From: Acidobacteriota bacterium
GTDB lineage: Bacteria > Acidobacteriota > Terriglobia > Terriglobales > Acidobacteriaceae
Direction: 5' to 3'
NCBI GenBank assembly: GCA_013289685.1
Contig: JABCZL010000007.1
Coordinates: forward strand, 248,001-312,000
DNA length: 64,000 nt
Shown here: piece after piece, positions 25,871-34,773 of the stretch
How positions within the stretch are numbered: position 1 is the first letter of the stretch
Layout of the letters: every line of letters begins with the position of its first letter
Notes under the pieces: generated by a model
Databases searched by the model: none
What the model was told of the DNA's origin: nothing
The model's input: only the letters and a program-made list of their open reading frames with translations
Program-made: the position numbers and the translations under genes

Positions 25871-27412
25871 ATGCCATTCATCCCCCGGGGAAATGCCGGT
25901 TGCATGCACGGTGCGACGGCACCTGCACGAATGATTCTGTGCACCCTGTTTATTCTCTCCGGTGTGTCGCAACTGGCCTTGGCACAGTCACCGCAGTCTA
26001 CACCGGCCGTCGCCCAGAAAGGGCAGGCGGATAAGAATGCAGGCAAGGCCAGCGCTTCCGAGACGCACCCCGACGACTCCGGTAACACTCTGGAAAAGCT
26101 GAACGCTGATCTGGAAATGCTAGCCGCGAAAGTTTCTCCCGCGGTGGTGCAGATCCTGGTCACCGGATACGGGCCGCTGCGCGAGCGCGATGACGAACGA
26201 TCGCAGACCGCGTATATCGTCCGCCAAAAAGCGGTGGGCTCGGGAGTCATCGTCGACCCCAGCGGCTACATCATGACCAATGCCCACGTGGTGGAAGGCG
26301 CGCAACGCATTCGCGTCGCCCTGCCGCTGCCCATGGGCGACTCTGCCGGACAGGTGCCGATCGGAAAGCGCCGCATCCTGGAAGCTCGACTCGTTGGCCA
26401 GCACAAGGAGACCGATCTCGCGCTGCTTAAGATTGACGACACCGATTTGCCCACGCTGCCTCTCGGCATCCAGCAGCGGCCCCATGTCGGCCAACTCGTG
26501 TTTGCCATCGGCAGCCCCGAAGGCCTGCAGAATTCGGTCACCATGGGAGTGGTCAGCGCGATCGCCCGTCAGGCCGATCCCGCGAAGTCGCTCACCTACC
26601 TGCAGACCGACGCTCCTATCAATCCGGGCAACAGCGGTGGCCCGCTGGTCGATATGAACGGCTCCGTGCTCGGAATCAATACTTTCATTCTGTCGCAAGG
26701 CGGAGGCAGTGAAGGTTTAGGCTTCGCCATTCCTGCGCGCGTGGTCGATTTTGTCTACCACAGCCTACGCAAGTACGGGCACGTCCATCGTGTGGAAATT
26801 GGCGCGGGCGCGCAGGAGATCACGCCTACTCTGGCCGACGGCCTCCACCTTCCCAAGCATTGGGGAGTGGTCGTCGACGACGTGAAACCCGATGGCCCGG
26901 CCGCCGCCGCTGGACTGCAGATTCAGGACATCATCCTCACCGCCGACGACCGGCGCATCGAAACTCTGCCCTCGCTATCGGCAGCGTTGTACCTGCACCG
27001 CCTCGACCAGGTCGTGAAGCTGGAGATTCTGCGCGGCAACGAAAAGAAGACTCTCTACGTCCCGGCGATTGAACAGCACGATCACATGGACGAGCTTCTT
27101 GACTCGGTCAATCCCGAAAACAGCCTCATCTCCCGCCTGGGCGTTCTGGCGATCGATCTCACCGACGACCTGCGTTCCAAGTTGTCGCTTCGGATTCCCA
27201 CGGGAGTCGTCGTGGTGGGGCGCGCTGCCGACCTCATCCTTCCCGATACCGGCCTGCAGGCAGGCGACATCGTCCACCACCTCAACAGCACGTCCATTGA
27301 TTCCATGGACACACTCCGCGCGACCGTGGGAGCTCTGAAGACCGGCGATCCCGTCGTGCTGCAGGTCGAGCGCGATGGCAGCCTGCTGTATGTGAGCTTT
27401 GAGATGGAGTAG
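25871..27412 (+). CDS. DegP/HtrA-like serine protease with two PDZ domains
   Basis: A 513-residue periplasmic protease. AAGGAGGAAG just ahead of the ATG fixes the start; an internal Met-rich signal (MILCTLFILSGVSQLALAQ) follows at about residues 21-39. Catalytic residues are His in IMTNAHVVEGA, Asp in HKETDLALLKIDD and Ser in NPGNSGGPLVDMNG. Two PDZ-like segments follow (VVVDDVKPDGPAAAAGLQIQ and VVVGRAADLILPDTGLQAGD). It degrades or refolds misfolded envelope proteins. The gene is divergent from the GT39-like gene and 9 bp ahead of the antitoxin-like gene. Confidence 0.92.
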   Translation: MPFIPRGNAGCMHGATAPARMILCTLFILSGVSQLALAQSPQSTPAVAQKGQADKNAGKASASETHPDDSGNTLEKLNADLEMLAAKVSPAVVQILVTGYGPLRERDDERSQTAYIVRQKAVGSGVIVDPSGYIMTNAHVVEGAQRIRVALPLPMGDSAGQVPIGKRRILEARLVGQHKETDLALLKIDDTDLPTLPLGIQQRPHVGQLVFAIGSPEGLQNSVTMGVVSAIARQADPAKSLTYLQTDAPINPGNSGGPLVDMNGSVLGINTFILSQGGGSEGLGFAIPARVVDFVYHSLRKYGHVHRVEIGAGAQEITPTLADGLHLPKHWGVVVDDVKPDGPAAAAGLQIQDIILTADDRRIETLPSLSAALYLHRLDQVVKLEILRGNEKKTLYVPAIEQHDHMDELLDSVNPENSLISRLGVLAIDLTDDLRSKLSLRIPTGVVVVGRAADLILPDTGLQAGDIVHHLNSTSIDSMDTLRATVGALKTGDPVVLQVERDGSLLYVSFEME

Positions 27413-27421
27413 AGTCAGCTA

Positions 27422-27658
27422 ATGGTGATCGTGAGTATTAAGGAAGCCAAAGCAAGATTCCTTCAGCTCATCGAGAGAGCATGCATGGGCGAAGAAGTCA
27501 TTATTTCAAGCGGCAAAGGTCGTAGTGTTCGGCTGGTTCCGATCAGAACTCGCAGCAGCGGTCGCCGGAGACTCGGTGCGTTGAAAGGAAAGCTCGTGTT
27601 AGGACGCAAATTCTTCGAACAGCTTCCGCCGGAAGAGCTGACGTCTTGGGAATCCTGA
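27422..27658 (+). CDS. Phd/YefM-type antitoxin, apparently orphan
   Basis: A 78-residue protein: VIVSIKEAKARFLQLIERACMGEEVIISSGKGRSVRLVPI matches the N-terminal DNA-binding fold of Phd/YefM antitoxins (I-x-E-A-K-x-x-L-x-x-L-I-x-x-A). The C-terminal tail LGALKGKLVLGRKFFEQLPPEELTSWES resembles the toxin-binding tail seen with PIN toxins. No PIN or Doc toxin gene follows; only a repeat element and the HD-GYP gene on the other strand. It starts 9 bp after the protease gene. Confidence 0.8.
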   Translation: MVIVSIKEAKARFLQLIERACMGEEVIISSGKGRSVRLVPIRTRSSGRRRLGALKGKLVLGRKFFEQLPPEELTSWES

Positions 27659-27681
27659 GAATTCGCGGAGTAAATCAACTC

Positions 27682-27759
27682 TGTCATCCTGAGCCAAGCG
27701 CAGGATCTATGTAGTTTTCAGCGGGAGTGCACAGGTCCTTCGCTTCGCTCAGGATGACA
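27682..27759. repeat. TGTCATCCTGAGC...GCTCAGGATGACA inverted element (78 bp)
   Basis: Perfect 13-bp terminal arms (27682-27694 and 27747-27759) enclose about 52 bp with a CCTTCGCTTCG segment. The same ends occur at 41927-41985 and inside dnaE2 at 61959-62074. Confidence 0.85.
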
Positions 27760-27779
27760 CTGAGGATCATGTTGGCTAT

Positions 27780-29735
27780 TTACTGTCCCGATCCCGCGCC
27801 CGTTGCCGAGGCCCTCAACTTGCCGGCGCACTCGATTGCCAGCCCCAGCCCCGAACCGATTACCTCCACCACGCGAAGATCGTCTGCCGTGAACGCATCC
27901 TGACCGACGCGATACAGAGCTAGCACCGCCGCTACTCCCGTGCTGCCTTCGAGCGGCACGGCCAGCGCCGAACGCAGCGTGCTGTACTTCGTGGGATCGT
28001 TCAGATAGCCCGGCTCGACCGACGGATTCCCGTTCAGAATCGCCTTATGGTTTTGCGCTACCCATCCTGAGAGGCCCTCTCCCTCCGGAATCCGTAAGGA
28101 AGAGAACAGCCGGAAATTTTCGCCACTCACAAACTCTGCGGCCAGCGTGCCGTTCCTGGGCAAGTACACCGCCATGGAGTCGTACGGCACCAGCCGCTTC
28201 AGCCGCACCGCGAGCAGCGAAAGAATGTCTTCGGTGCGCAAAGAGGCGCCCGAAGAAGCGCTGGCCTGGCGGTTGAGTTGGATGATTTCTTTGCCGTGCT
28301 GTCGAGCCGCGACCAGCAGCGCTTTGACATCCGCGGATGATGCTGAGGCCGGGCTCGCCGGTTCGCCCGATTCGGCGAACCCCGCCGCCGGCGCCAATCC
28401 GCGCTCAACTTTGATATCGGTGGACAATTTCGGCGGAGCCTGCAGCGGTTGTTCCTTGGCCAGCTTCTCCAATTCGATATAGCGGCGCCGCAGAATCTCG
28501 ACCACCTTCGGATCAAAACTCTTGCCCGCATCCGCCACCACCTTAGCCATGGCATCATCGAGCGGCAGCGCCTTGCGATACTGGCGGTCGGAGGCCAGAG
28601 CATCCAGGCAATCGACCGCTGCGAGAATCCGCGCCCCGATCGGAATTGCCTCTCCGACCAGCCCGTTCGGATACCCGCTGCCGTCCCATTTTTCATGATG
28701 GGCCCGCACAATCGGCACTACCGGATATGGAAAGTGAACCTGCTCCAGAATCTCGGCCCCGACAATGGGATGGATCTTCATCTTCTCGAATTCTTCAGGC
28801 GTCAGCTTCCCCGGCTTCGAAATAATGTGCTCGGGCACTGCCAGCTTTCCAATGTCGTGGAGCACCGATGCCGCCCGCAGCGCCTCGGTCTCGTCCTCGT
28901 TTAAGCCCAGTTCCTTGGCCAGTTCCATGGCGTACACTCGCACGCGCTGCAGGTGTTCGCCGGTCGTTTCGTCTTTCGCCTCAATGGCCAGCGCGAGCGC
29001 TTCAATCGTCCGCAGATGCAGATTAGAGACCTGCTCGGCGTGCCGCTTCTCCGACTCTAGCTTGCCGAGGTAGAGGCGATAGGAGCGGTACATCAGATAG
29101 ATGGGCGGCAGGATCAGCAGCGACGATTGCCATCCGATATGCCCGTTCAAAAAGTGCACCAGCCCCGCTACCGCGGCTCCGACCATGAAGTAGGGGAACG
29201 ACCAGAGACAGCTGTCATTCCAGACCTTCGGGATAGGCTTATTCTCGGTCAGGCCGATGACGGTCGACATGGCCACGGTATTACATCCGAAGTGGGTGAT
29301 CGCCGCCGCCAGAAGAGCCACTGGTCCGGGCGCGTGCAGGACGCGCGCCACCACCAGCACATAGGCGCCATAGGCCAGTGTGCTCGACACCGTCAGCTGC
29401 GCCCAGTTGAAAACAAAGTGCACCAGTTTCACGCTGTGCTTTCGGCGCAAGAAAGCCTGGCCCAGGGTGCTGGCGAGCACAATCAGAAGCGTCTCGGGCA
29501 AGCCGAGTTCCTGAATTCCCAGCAGAGTGAACAGGAAGTTGACCGAGAGCGTGGCATCCTGGTCGGGAAGCGTGACTTTCAGCGAGGACGCCAGCAGCAC
29601 CGCGAGCATGTAGCAGACGAACTTGACCGGATCGTTCGATCGCCAGTGCAAAAAAGCGAAAGCAAAGCACGCGGCTCCCGCCAGAGCCATGCCGGTGATG
29701 TACTCACGTGCGCCAATGGAACGACCCCACGACAT
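27780..29735 (-). CDS. Membrane-bound HD-GYP domain phosphodiesterase with GAF domain
   Basis: A 651-residue protein: an N-terminal membrane region of about seven helices (residues 1-215), a linker helix, an HD-GYP domain with VLHDIGKLAVPEHI (His293, Asp294) and HHEKWDGSGYP (GYP at 354-356), a disordered acidic stretch, and a C-terminal GAF-like domain (about 500-645: VKRLVPYDSMAVYLPRNGTLAAEF). HD-GYP enzymes hydrolyse c-di-GMP. The order, with GAF after the catalytic part, suggests signal sensing by both ends. The PilZ protein at 21100 is a plausible responder. Confidence 0.9.
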   Translation of the reverse strand: MSWGRSIGAREYITGMALAGAACFAFAFLHWRSNDPVKFVCYMLAVLLASSLKVTLPDQDATLSVNFLFTLLGIQELGLPETLLIVLASTLGQAFLRRKHSVKLVHFVFNWAQLTVSSTLAYGAYVLVVARVLHAPGPVALLAAAITHFGCNTVAMSTVIGLTENKPIPKVWNDSCLWSFPYFMVGAAVAGLVHFLNGHIGWQSSLLILPPIYLMYRSYRLYLGKLESEKRHAEQVSNLHLRTIEALALAIEAKDETTGEHLQRVRVYAMELAKELGLNEDETEALRAASVLHDIGKLAVPEHIISKPGKLTPEEFEKMKIHPIVGAEILEQVHFPYPVVPIVRAHHEKWDGSGYPNGLVGEAIPIGARILAAVDCLDALASDRQYRKALPLDDAMAKVVADAGKSFDPKVVEILRRRYIELEKLAKEQPLQAPPKLSTDIKVERGLAPAAGFAESGEPASPASASSADVKALLVAARQHGKEIIQLNRQASASSGASLRTEDILSLLAVRLKRLVPYDSMAVYLPRNGTLAAEFVSGENFRLFSSLRIPEGEGLSGWVAQNHKAILNGNPSVEPGYLNDPTKYSTLRSALAVPLEGSTGVAAVLALYRVGQDAFTADDLRVVEVIGSGLGLAIECAGKLRASATGAGSGQ

Positions 29736-30055
29736 GATAAGTACTTAAATTTTCAACGAATTGCGGGGCGCTGTCCCGGCAAAAAGAATTCGTCCGGTTA
29801 CGATGGTTTTCTCCTGATAAATCAGTCACTTACAAGGCGGCCACTCTGGGTCTTCGCCACAGAATCTTGAGACAAGTTGTCCCACGCCCGAGCCATGGGA
29901 CAAAGTGGCCGCTGAGTTCCGCAATACGCGCTTCTAAGTGATTGATAAATAGACTACATCCTCTCCCATTTTGGACCTGAACCTGCACCTGCACTTACAG
30001 TCGTCACCTGGGCGAGGTAACGCGCCTGTGCGGCGCGCTTAACGTGAGGGAACCA
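29736..30055. other. 320-bp spacer between divergent genes, with inverted repeats
   Basis: No gene is seen. A perfect inverted repeat TTGTCCCA (29877-29884) / TGGGACAA (29896-29903) with an 11-base gap lies inside a larger pair GCGGCCACT / AGTGGCCGC. It may be an operator or an RNA hairpin between the HD-GYP and subtilase genes. The spacer also holds both divergent promoters, which I could not place. Confidence 0.5.
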
Positions 30056-31783
30056 ATGAAGAAGCTCGTGCTACTTCTGTTGTTGATGGTGATTGTTCCG
30101 GTGGCCTGCGCTGCCGACCCAACAAAGCTGTCTCCCGACTTGCAGAAGTCGACGGCTCCAACTGCCAGGGTAATCGTGCAGTACAACAGCCAGCCCGGTC
30201 TGCTGGATCTCAATCTCCTTGGGACGCTGGGCTCGATTCTGAACGCGCTGCCGTTGGTGAATGCGATTGTTGCGGACCTGCCGCTGGCTAACATCCTTTC
30301 GCTCTCCAACCAGTCCAACGTGAGATACATCAGCCTGGATCGCACGCTTACTCCGACGCTTAGCAATGCTGCTCCGGCGGTGAACGCGTTCGCCGCGTGG
30401 CAATCCGGCTACACCGGCGCGGGAATCGGAGTCGCCGTGGTCGACAGCGGAGTAAGCAGCCATCCCGATTTGAACGGCGGCTTTTTGGGATTTTCGCGCG
30501 TGGTATGGAGTCAGAGCTTTGTTCCCGGCAACGCCAGCGCTAACGATCAGTTTGGCCACGGCACGCACGTCGCCGGCCTGATCGCGGGCAATGGCGCCAG
30601 TTCCACGGGATGGCAGTATTCACGCCAGTTCAAAGGCATCGCCCCGCAGGCCAATATCATCAACCTGCGCGTGCTTGACCAGAACGGCCAAGGCACCGAC
30701 AGCGCCGTGATTTCGGCGATCAATACCGCCATCTCGCTGAAGCCTTTGTTCAACATCCGTGTGCTCAATCTTTCTCTGGGACGCGCCGTCTACGAAAGCT
30801 ACACGCTCGATCCGGTCTGCCAGGCAGCCGAAGCGGCATGGAAGAACGGCATCGTCGTCGTAGTTGCCGCCGGCAACAACGGACGCTATCTGCCGACGGA
30901 GGGCTACGGAACCATCACGTCGCCGGGTAACGATCCCTACGTGATTACCGTGGGCGCGATGAAGCCCATGGGAACTCCCACCCGCGTCGACGACTTGATC
31001 GCCAGCTACAGTTCCAAGGGACCGACCGCCATCGATGCCATTGCCAAGCCTGACCTGGTCGCGCCCGGCAACCTGCTGGTCTCGCTCGAAGCTCCGGGTT
31101 CGACGCTCTATAGCGAATATCCCGGCAATCAGGTTCCGAACAGCTTTTACGTAAACGGTGGAAGCACCGCCTCCTCTTCCAAGTACTTCACCCTGAGTGG
31201 CACCAGCATGGCCACGGGCGTGGTAAGCGGAGTCGTTGCGGACCTGCTGCAGAAGAGTCCCGGCCTCACTCCTGATCAGGTGAAGGCCCGCTTGATGAAG
31301 ACCGCCTGGAAGTCGCTGCCGGCGTACAGCAGCACTACCGATCCGACAACCGGCATCACCTATACCGATCAGTACGACGTGTTTACAGTCGGGGCCGGTT
31401 ACGTCGACGTAGAAGCCGCTCTCAACAACACCGACCTGGCCAAGGGGACCGCGATGTCTCCGGTCGCCATGTTTAACGGAAGCACCAACACCGTCAATCT
31501 GAATGCCAACCCGTCGGCGGTCTGGAACACTTCTGCCACGTGGTCTTACGTGAACGTGTGGGGAGGTTCTCAGTTCGTCGCCGGCTCGGAAGCTTCCGTG
31601 TCCGCCTCCGCCAGCAGCGCAACCTCCGCCAGCAATGTGATGTGGGGGAGTAACGTGATGTGGGGGAGTAACGTGATGTGGGGCAGCAACGGAATATGGG
31701 GCAGCAATGTCATGTGGGGCACCAACGTGATGTGGGGCAGTAACGTGATGTGGGGTAGCAACGCTTCTGGCGGCGAACAATAA
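30056..31783 (+). CDS. Subtilisin-like (S8) serine protease with C-terminal NVMWGS repeats
   Basis: The ATG at 30056 follows GAGGG and gives 575 residues with a signal peptide (MKKLVLLLLLMVIVPVACAA). A short pro-region precedes the S8 domain: Asp130 in VAVVDSGVSSHPDL, His171 in GHGTHVAGLIAG, catalytic Ser in SGTSMATGVVSG. The end carries seven copies of a six-residue unit N-V-M-W-G-S (residues about 527-568). A terminator with a 14-bp tandem repeat follows. Such a Trp/Met-rich tail is unusual, and its role in secretion or surface anchoring is unknown. Confidence 0.92.
   Translation: MKKLVLLLLLMVIVPVACAADPTKLSPDLQKSTAPTARVIVQYNSQPGLLDLNLLGTLGSILNALPLVNAIVADLPLANILSLSNQSNVRYISLDRTLTPTLSNAAPAVNAFAAWQSGYTGAGIGVAVVDSGVSSHPDLNGGFLGFSRVVWSQSFVPGNASANDQFGHGTHVAGLIAGNGASSTGWQYSRQFKGIAPQANIINLRVLDQNGQGTDSAVISAINTAISLKPLFNIRVLNLSLGRAVYESYTLDPVCQAAEAAWKNGIVVVVAAGNNGRYLPTEGYGTITSPGNDPYVITVGAMKPMGTPTRVDDLIASYSSKGPTAIDAIAKPDLVAPGNLLVSLEAPGSTLYSEYPGNQVPNSFYVNGGSTASSSKYFTLSGTSMATGVVSGVVADLLQKSPGLTPDQVKARLMKTAWKSLPAYSSTTDPTTGITYTDQYDVFTVGAGYVDVEAALNNTDLAKGTAMSPVAMFNGSTNTVNLNANPSAVWNTSATWSYVNVWGGSQFVAGSEASVSASASSATSASNVMWGSNVMWGSNVMWGSNGIWGSNVMWGTNVMWGSNVMWGSNASGGEQ
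31634..31759 (+). repeat. Seven tandem 18-bp units coding NVMWGS
   Basis: Units such as AACGTGATGTGGGGCAGT are repeated seven times in register, with third-base and a few coding variants (NGIWGS, NVMWGT). It sits at the very end of the subtilase gene. Confidence 0.95.
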
Positions 31784-31831
31784 AGCGCTGGGCTAACTAA
31801 ACTGGGCTAAGTAAACTGGGCTAACTAAACC

Positions 31832-31865
31832 AAGGGCCGCGATCCCAAGCCGCGGCCCTTTTTTA
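31832..31865 (+). terminator. Rho-independent terminator after the subtilase gene
   Basis: Perfect stem GGGCCGCG (31834-31841) / CGCGGCCC (31851-31858), nine-base loop, then six Ts. It is preceded by three 14-bp units TGGGCTAACTAAAC (31789-31830). It separates the subtilase from the convergent tag gene. Confidence 0.9.
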
Positions 31866-31891
31866 TTGCCGCAATTTTCTTGGAGCCAGCT

Positions 31892-32491
31892 CTACCGTTT
31901 CGCAGAACTCAGGACTTTGTAGCGAAAGCAATCCACAACGTGATCGTTCACCATTCCCACCCCCTGCATGAAGGCATAGCAGATGGTCGATCCGACGAAC
32001 TTGAAACCGCGCTTTTTCAGGTCCTTGCTCATCGCGTCGGATTCCACGGTACGCGCGGGGAGTTGCTGCAACGACTTCGGCGAATTCACTCGCGGCTTGC
32101 CGTCCACGAACTGCCAGATGTAGCGGTCAAAGCTGCCGAACTCTTTCTGCACGCGAAGAAACGCCTTGGCATTGCCCACGGCCGAAGCGATTTTGAGTTT
32201 GTTGCGGACGATGCCGGGATCGAGCAGCAGCCGTTCGATCTTGCGCCGGTCGTAGCGCGCGATGCGCTCGGCATCGAATCCGTCAAAGGCCTGGCGGTAG
32301 TGGGCGCGCTTGTTCAGAATGGTGATCCAGCTCAGGCCCGCCTGCGCGCCTTCGAGGATGAGGTATTCAAAGAGCGTGCGGTCGTTGTGCACCGGCACGC
32401 CCCATTCCTCATCGTGATAACGAATCGACAGCTCGCCGCTGGCCCACGCGCAGCGAACTGGGTCCGGAAAACCTTTCACCACAGAGGTCAC
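31892..32491 (-). CDS. tag: DNA-3-methyladenine glycosylase I
   Basis: A GTG start at 32491 gives 199 residues. The protein removes 3-methyladenine from alkylated DNA. The Tag signature is present: RCAWASGELSIRYHDEEWGVPVHND, LEGAQAGLSWITILNKR, and the zinc-site segment with His and Cys near VGMVNDHVVDCF. Residues Cys and His in these segments bind zinc in the family. A start a few codons later (GTG before KGFPDP) cannot be excluded. It is convergent with the subtilase. Confidence 0.93.
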   Translation of the reverse strand: MTSVVKGFPDPVRCAWASGELSIRYHDEEWGVPVHNDRTLFEYLILEGAQAGLSWITILNKRAHYRQAFDGFDAERIARYDRRKIERLLLDPGIVRNKLKIASAVGNAKAFLRVQKEFGSFDRYIWQFVDGKPRVNSPKSLQQLPARTVESDAMSKDLKKRGFKFVGSTICYAFMQGVGMVNDHVVDCFRYKVLSSAKR

Positions 32492-32530
32492 AGGATCTCA
32501 CAGGGAATAACGAATAACGAATCGCGAACC

Positions 32531-33244
32531 TTACTCCAGCGACTTCGGGTCCGACTTGTTGACCGGCGATTTGGTATCGAGCAGCGCCACGAGTTCATGC
32601 GCGCACGGCGGGGTGCTGACTTTACCTTCGCGGATGATTTCTTTTGCCGTCAACTTTTTCCCGTACAGCCGTTCGTTGGCGCTGCCATCGGAACGCAGCG
32701 TCGAGCCTTCCAGAGAAATTCCGGCAAACAGGCCCTTGTTGCGCGAGTAGGAAAGGATCTCGGCATTCATGACGATGTCGGTCGCGCCTTCGGCGGTGCG
32801 TCCCTTGGGTCCGGCCGCAGCCGAGGCATCCGCTCCCAGCTTCACTTTGCTGTAGAGCAGCGACTGCGCGCCTTTGGGATTCATCACCAGCAGCACAAAG
32901 TCGGTGGCCTGTCCGCCCAGCTGAAATCCGATGCTGACGCCTTCCAGCGCGTACAGGGCCGGAGCGCCCCACTTGCCCTTATAATGCTCGCCGCTGCGGC
33001 AAATCATGATGCCGCGCCCGTAGCTGCCGCCGATGCCAAACGCTCCCTTCTTCACCGAAGGCAGAATGATCACGCACTCGGCTTTGTCGAGCAGGTCCTG
33101 CGGAATGTCCTCCGGGATGTTTAGAACTTCTTTGAGGACAGTACCCGCATCTTTCACGCGATCTTCTTCACGCTCGTCGTCGGCAGCGAACGCGGTCACC
33201 GCCGACATCAGGACAACGATGAAACATACGACGAATTTCTTCAT
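32531..33244 (-). CDS. SYLF/Ysc84-domain lipid-binding protein, exported
   Basis: A 237-residue protein with a signal peptide (KKFVVCFIVVLMSAVTAFA) and an SYLF domain: VLKEVLNIPEDIPQDLLDKA, CVIILPSVKKGAFGIGGSYGRGIM, FQLGGQATDFVLLVMN, YSRNKGLFAGISLEGSTL. These domains bind phosphoinositides in eukaryotes; bacterial exported forms are of unknown role. GGAGGGATATTC precedes the ATG, a good ribosome site. The C-terminal tail PVNKSDPKSLE is variable. Confidence 0.9.
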   Translation of the reverse strand: MKKFVVCFIVVLMSAVTAFAADDEREEDRVKDAGTVLKEVLNIPEDIPQDLLDKAECVIILPSVKKGAFGIGGSYGRGIMICRSGEHYKGKWGAPALYALEGVSIGFQLGGQATDFVLLVMNPKGAQSLLYSKVKLGADASAAAGPKGRTAEGATDIVMNAEILSYSRNKGLFAGISLEGSTLRSDGSANERLYGKKLTAKEIIREGKVSTPPCAHELVALLDTKSPVNKSDPKSLE

Positions 33245-33580
33245 GAATATCCCTCCAAAAGAGATTTTAAGAAAAAAGTTATTGATTCCCTGCCACTGGT
33301 GTCACTACTGGTATCACTATATGCTAACCCCTGAGTCCGCTTGACTACCGGGGCCTCGACCCCGGAAGTTCATGCGCGGCACCTAAATGGTAGAATCCGC
33401 ACGTTTTATGCCATGACCAAACGTGTGCTCCTTTTGTAACTTGGCACTTTGACGGCGCGCTCCTAAAGTCAATCACAGAGCGGGGTCCGGTGTGGACTCG
33501 CTTTCGGCACCCGGCGTGCATCCAATAGCTTGGGAGTGTGCTGGGACGGGTTTAGAGTGAAAAAATTGGATTCCTTGGGC
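33245..33580. other. 336-bp intergenic region with a short hairpin
   Basis: No gene is seen. A CCGGGG/CCCCGG hairpin lies at 33348-33365, and a TAGAAT box near 33390 is a possible -10 element for the VWA gene. ACTGGTGTCACTACTGGTATCACT near 33295-33318 is a short imperfect direct repeat. Confidence 0.45.
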
Positions 33581-34594
33581 ATGAAGTACACGAATTCTAC
33601 TCTTCGACTGCTGACGCTTTTGCTGGCAACCATTTTGTCGGTGGGGCAATCGCGCGCACAGTCCGCCCATGCGCCCGCGGCGCCGAGCCTGACCGCTTAC
33701 AATGCTGGGAACGGCTCGGCTGAGAATTCGGCTGAGAATTCTGACGATCCGCAGAGCATCATCACCCTGCACGCCCGGGTGAATGAAGTCAACGTGCTCT
33801 TCATCGCGACCGACAAGCATGGCAAGTTCGTGCGCGACCTGAACCAAAACGATTTCAATATTCTCGACGACCATAAACCTCCGCAGGCCATTCTCAACTT
33901 CCGCCGCGAAACCGACCTGCCTCTGCATCTTGGTCTGCTGGTCGACGTGAGTGGCTCGGTCGACGGCCGGTTTGATTTCGAGCAGAATGCGGCCACCAGC
34001 TTCCTGCAACACACGTTGCGCGCCGGGTTCGACAAGGCGTTCGTTGTCGGCTTCAACAGTCACAGCCTGATGGCTCAGGATTACACCGACAACGTGCCAC
34101 TGCTCTCGGCTGCCGTACACAAGCTGCACGATAGCGGCGGAACTGCCCTGTACGACGCCGTCTACCACGCGTGCAAAGACAAATTTCTCAAAGACCGCTC
34201 GGATCATCCGCTGCGGAAAGCGATCGTGATCGTCAGCGACGGCGAGGACAATCAGAGTGAGTTCTCGAAAGCGCAGGCCATTGAGATGGCACAGCGCTCC
34301 GAAGTGATCATCTACGCCATCTCCACCGACGACAGCGGCTTGGTCATGCGCGGTGACAAAGTTCTCGAGCAACTGGCCGAAGCCACCGGCGGACGCGCGT
34401 TTTTCCCGTTCAAGATGAAAGACATTACGCACTCGTTCGCCGCGATTGAAGACGAGCTGCGCAGCCAGTACGTCGTCTCCTACAAGCCCGCCAATTTCGA
34501 CGCGGACGGGCGCTACCGCTCCATCGAGATCTCTTCCCTGAAGAAGGATCTTCAAGTGCGGGCGCGCAAGGGATACTTCGCGCCACAGCAGTAA
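33581..34594 (+). CDS. VWFA-related exported protein (acidobacterial type)
   Basis: A 337-residue exported protein; a GTG at 33557 would add eight residues and also leave a signal peptide (LRLLTLLLATILSVGQSRAQ). It has the acidobacterial VWFA-related domain: VNVLFIATDKHGKFVRDLNQ, FNILDDHKPPQAILNFRRET, and the metal-ion site DVSGSVDGRFDFEQ with later VSDGEDNQSE. A closing YVVSYKPANFDADGRYRSI fits the family end. VWA proteins bind partners through Mg2+; the ligand is unknown. It is followed by lemA on the same strand. Confidence 0.88.
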   Translation: MKYTNSTLRLLTLLLATILSVGQSRAQSAHAPAAPSLTAYNAGNGSAENSAENSDDPQSIITLHARVNEVNVLFIATDKHGKFVRDLNQNDFNILDDHKPPQAILNFRRETDLPLHLGLLVDVSGSVDGRFDFEQNAATSFLQHTLRAGFDKAFVVGFNSHSLMAQDYTDNVPLLSAAVHKLHDSGGTALYDAVYHACKDKFLKDRSDHPLRKAIVIVSDGEDNQSEFSKAQAIEMAQRSEVIIYAISTDDSGLVMRGDKVLEQLAEATGGRAFFPFKMKDITHSFAAIEDELRSQYVVSYKPANFDADGRYRSIEISSLKKDLQVRARKGYFAPQQ

Positions 34595-34773
34595 ACACGG
34601 CTTCCGGCTTTCGGCTTCCGCGCGGTCCTCACACCTCCTCAAATCCCTGCAAAGTTCTTATCGCAGAATGCAAAGGCTGACGCGCGTTCGCGTTTGCGAG
34701 AGCGCTCCCACTGTGTTACCGTCCCATTGATTTCCCGTTCATCTTTCAGACTTGAGCCTAATGAGGAGGCCTC

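Noticed and set aside
29736..30055. A c-di-GMP riboswitch between the HD-GYP and subtilase genes
   Set aside because: The inverted repeats are present but the conserved GEMM core bases could not be found by eye.
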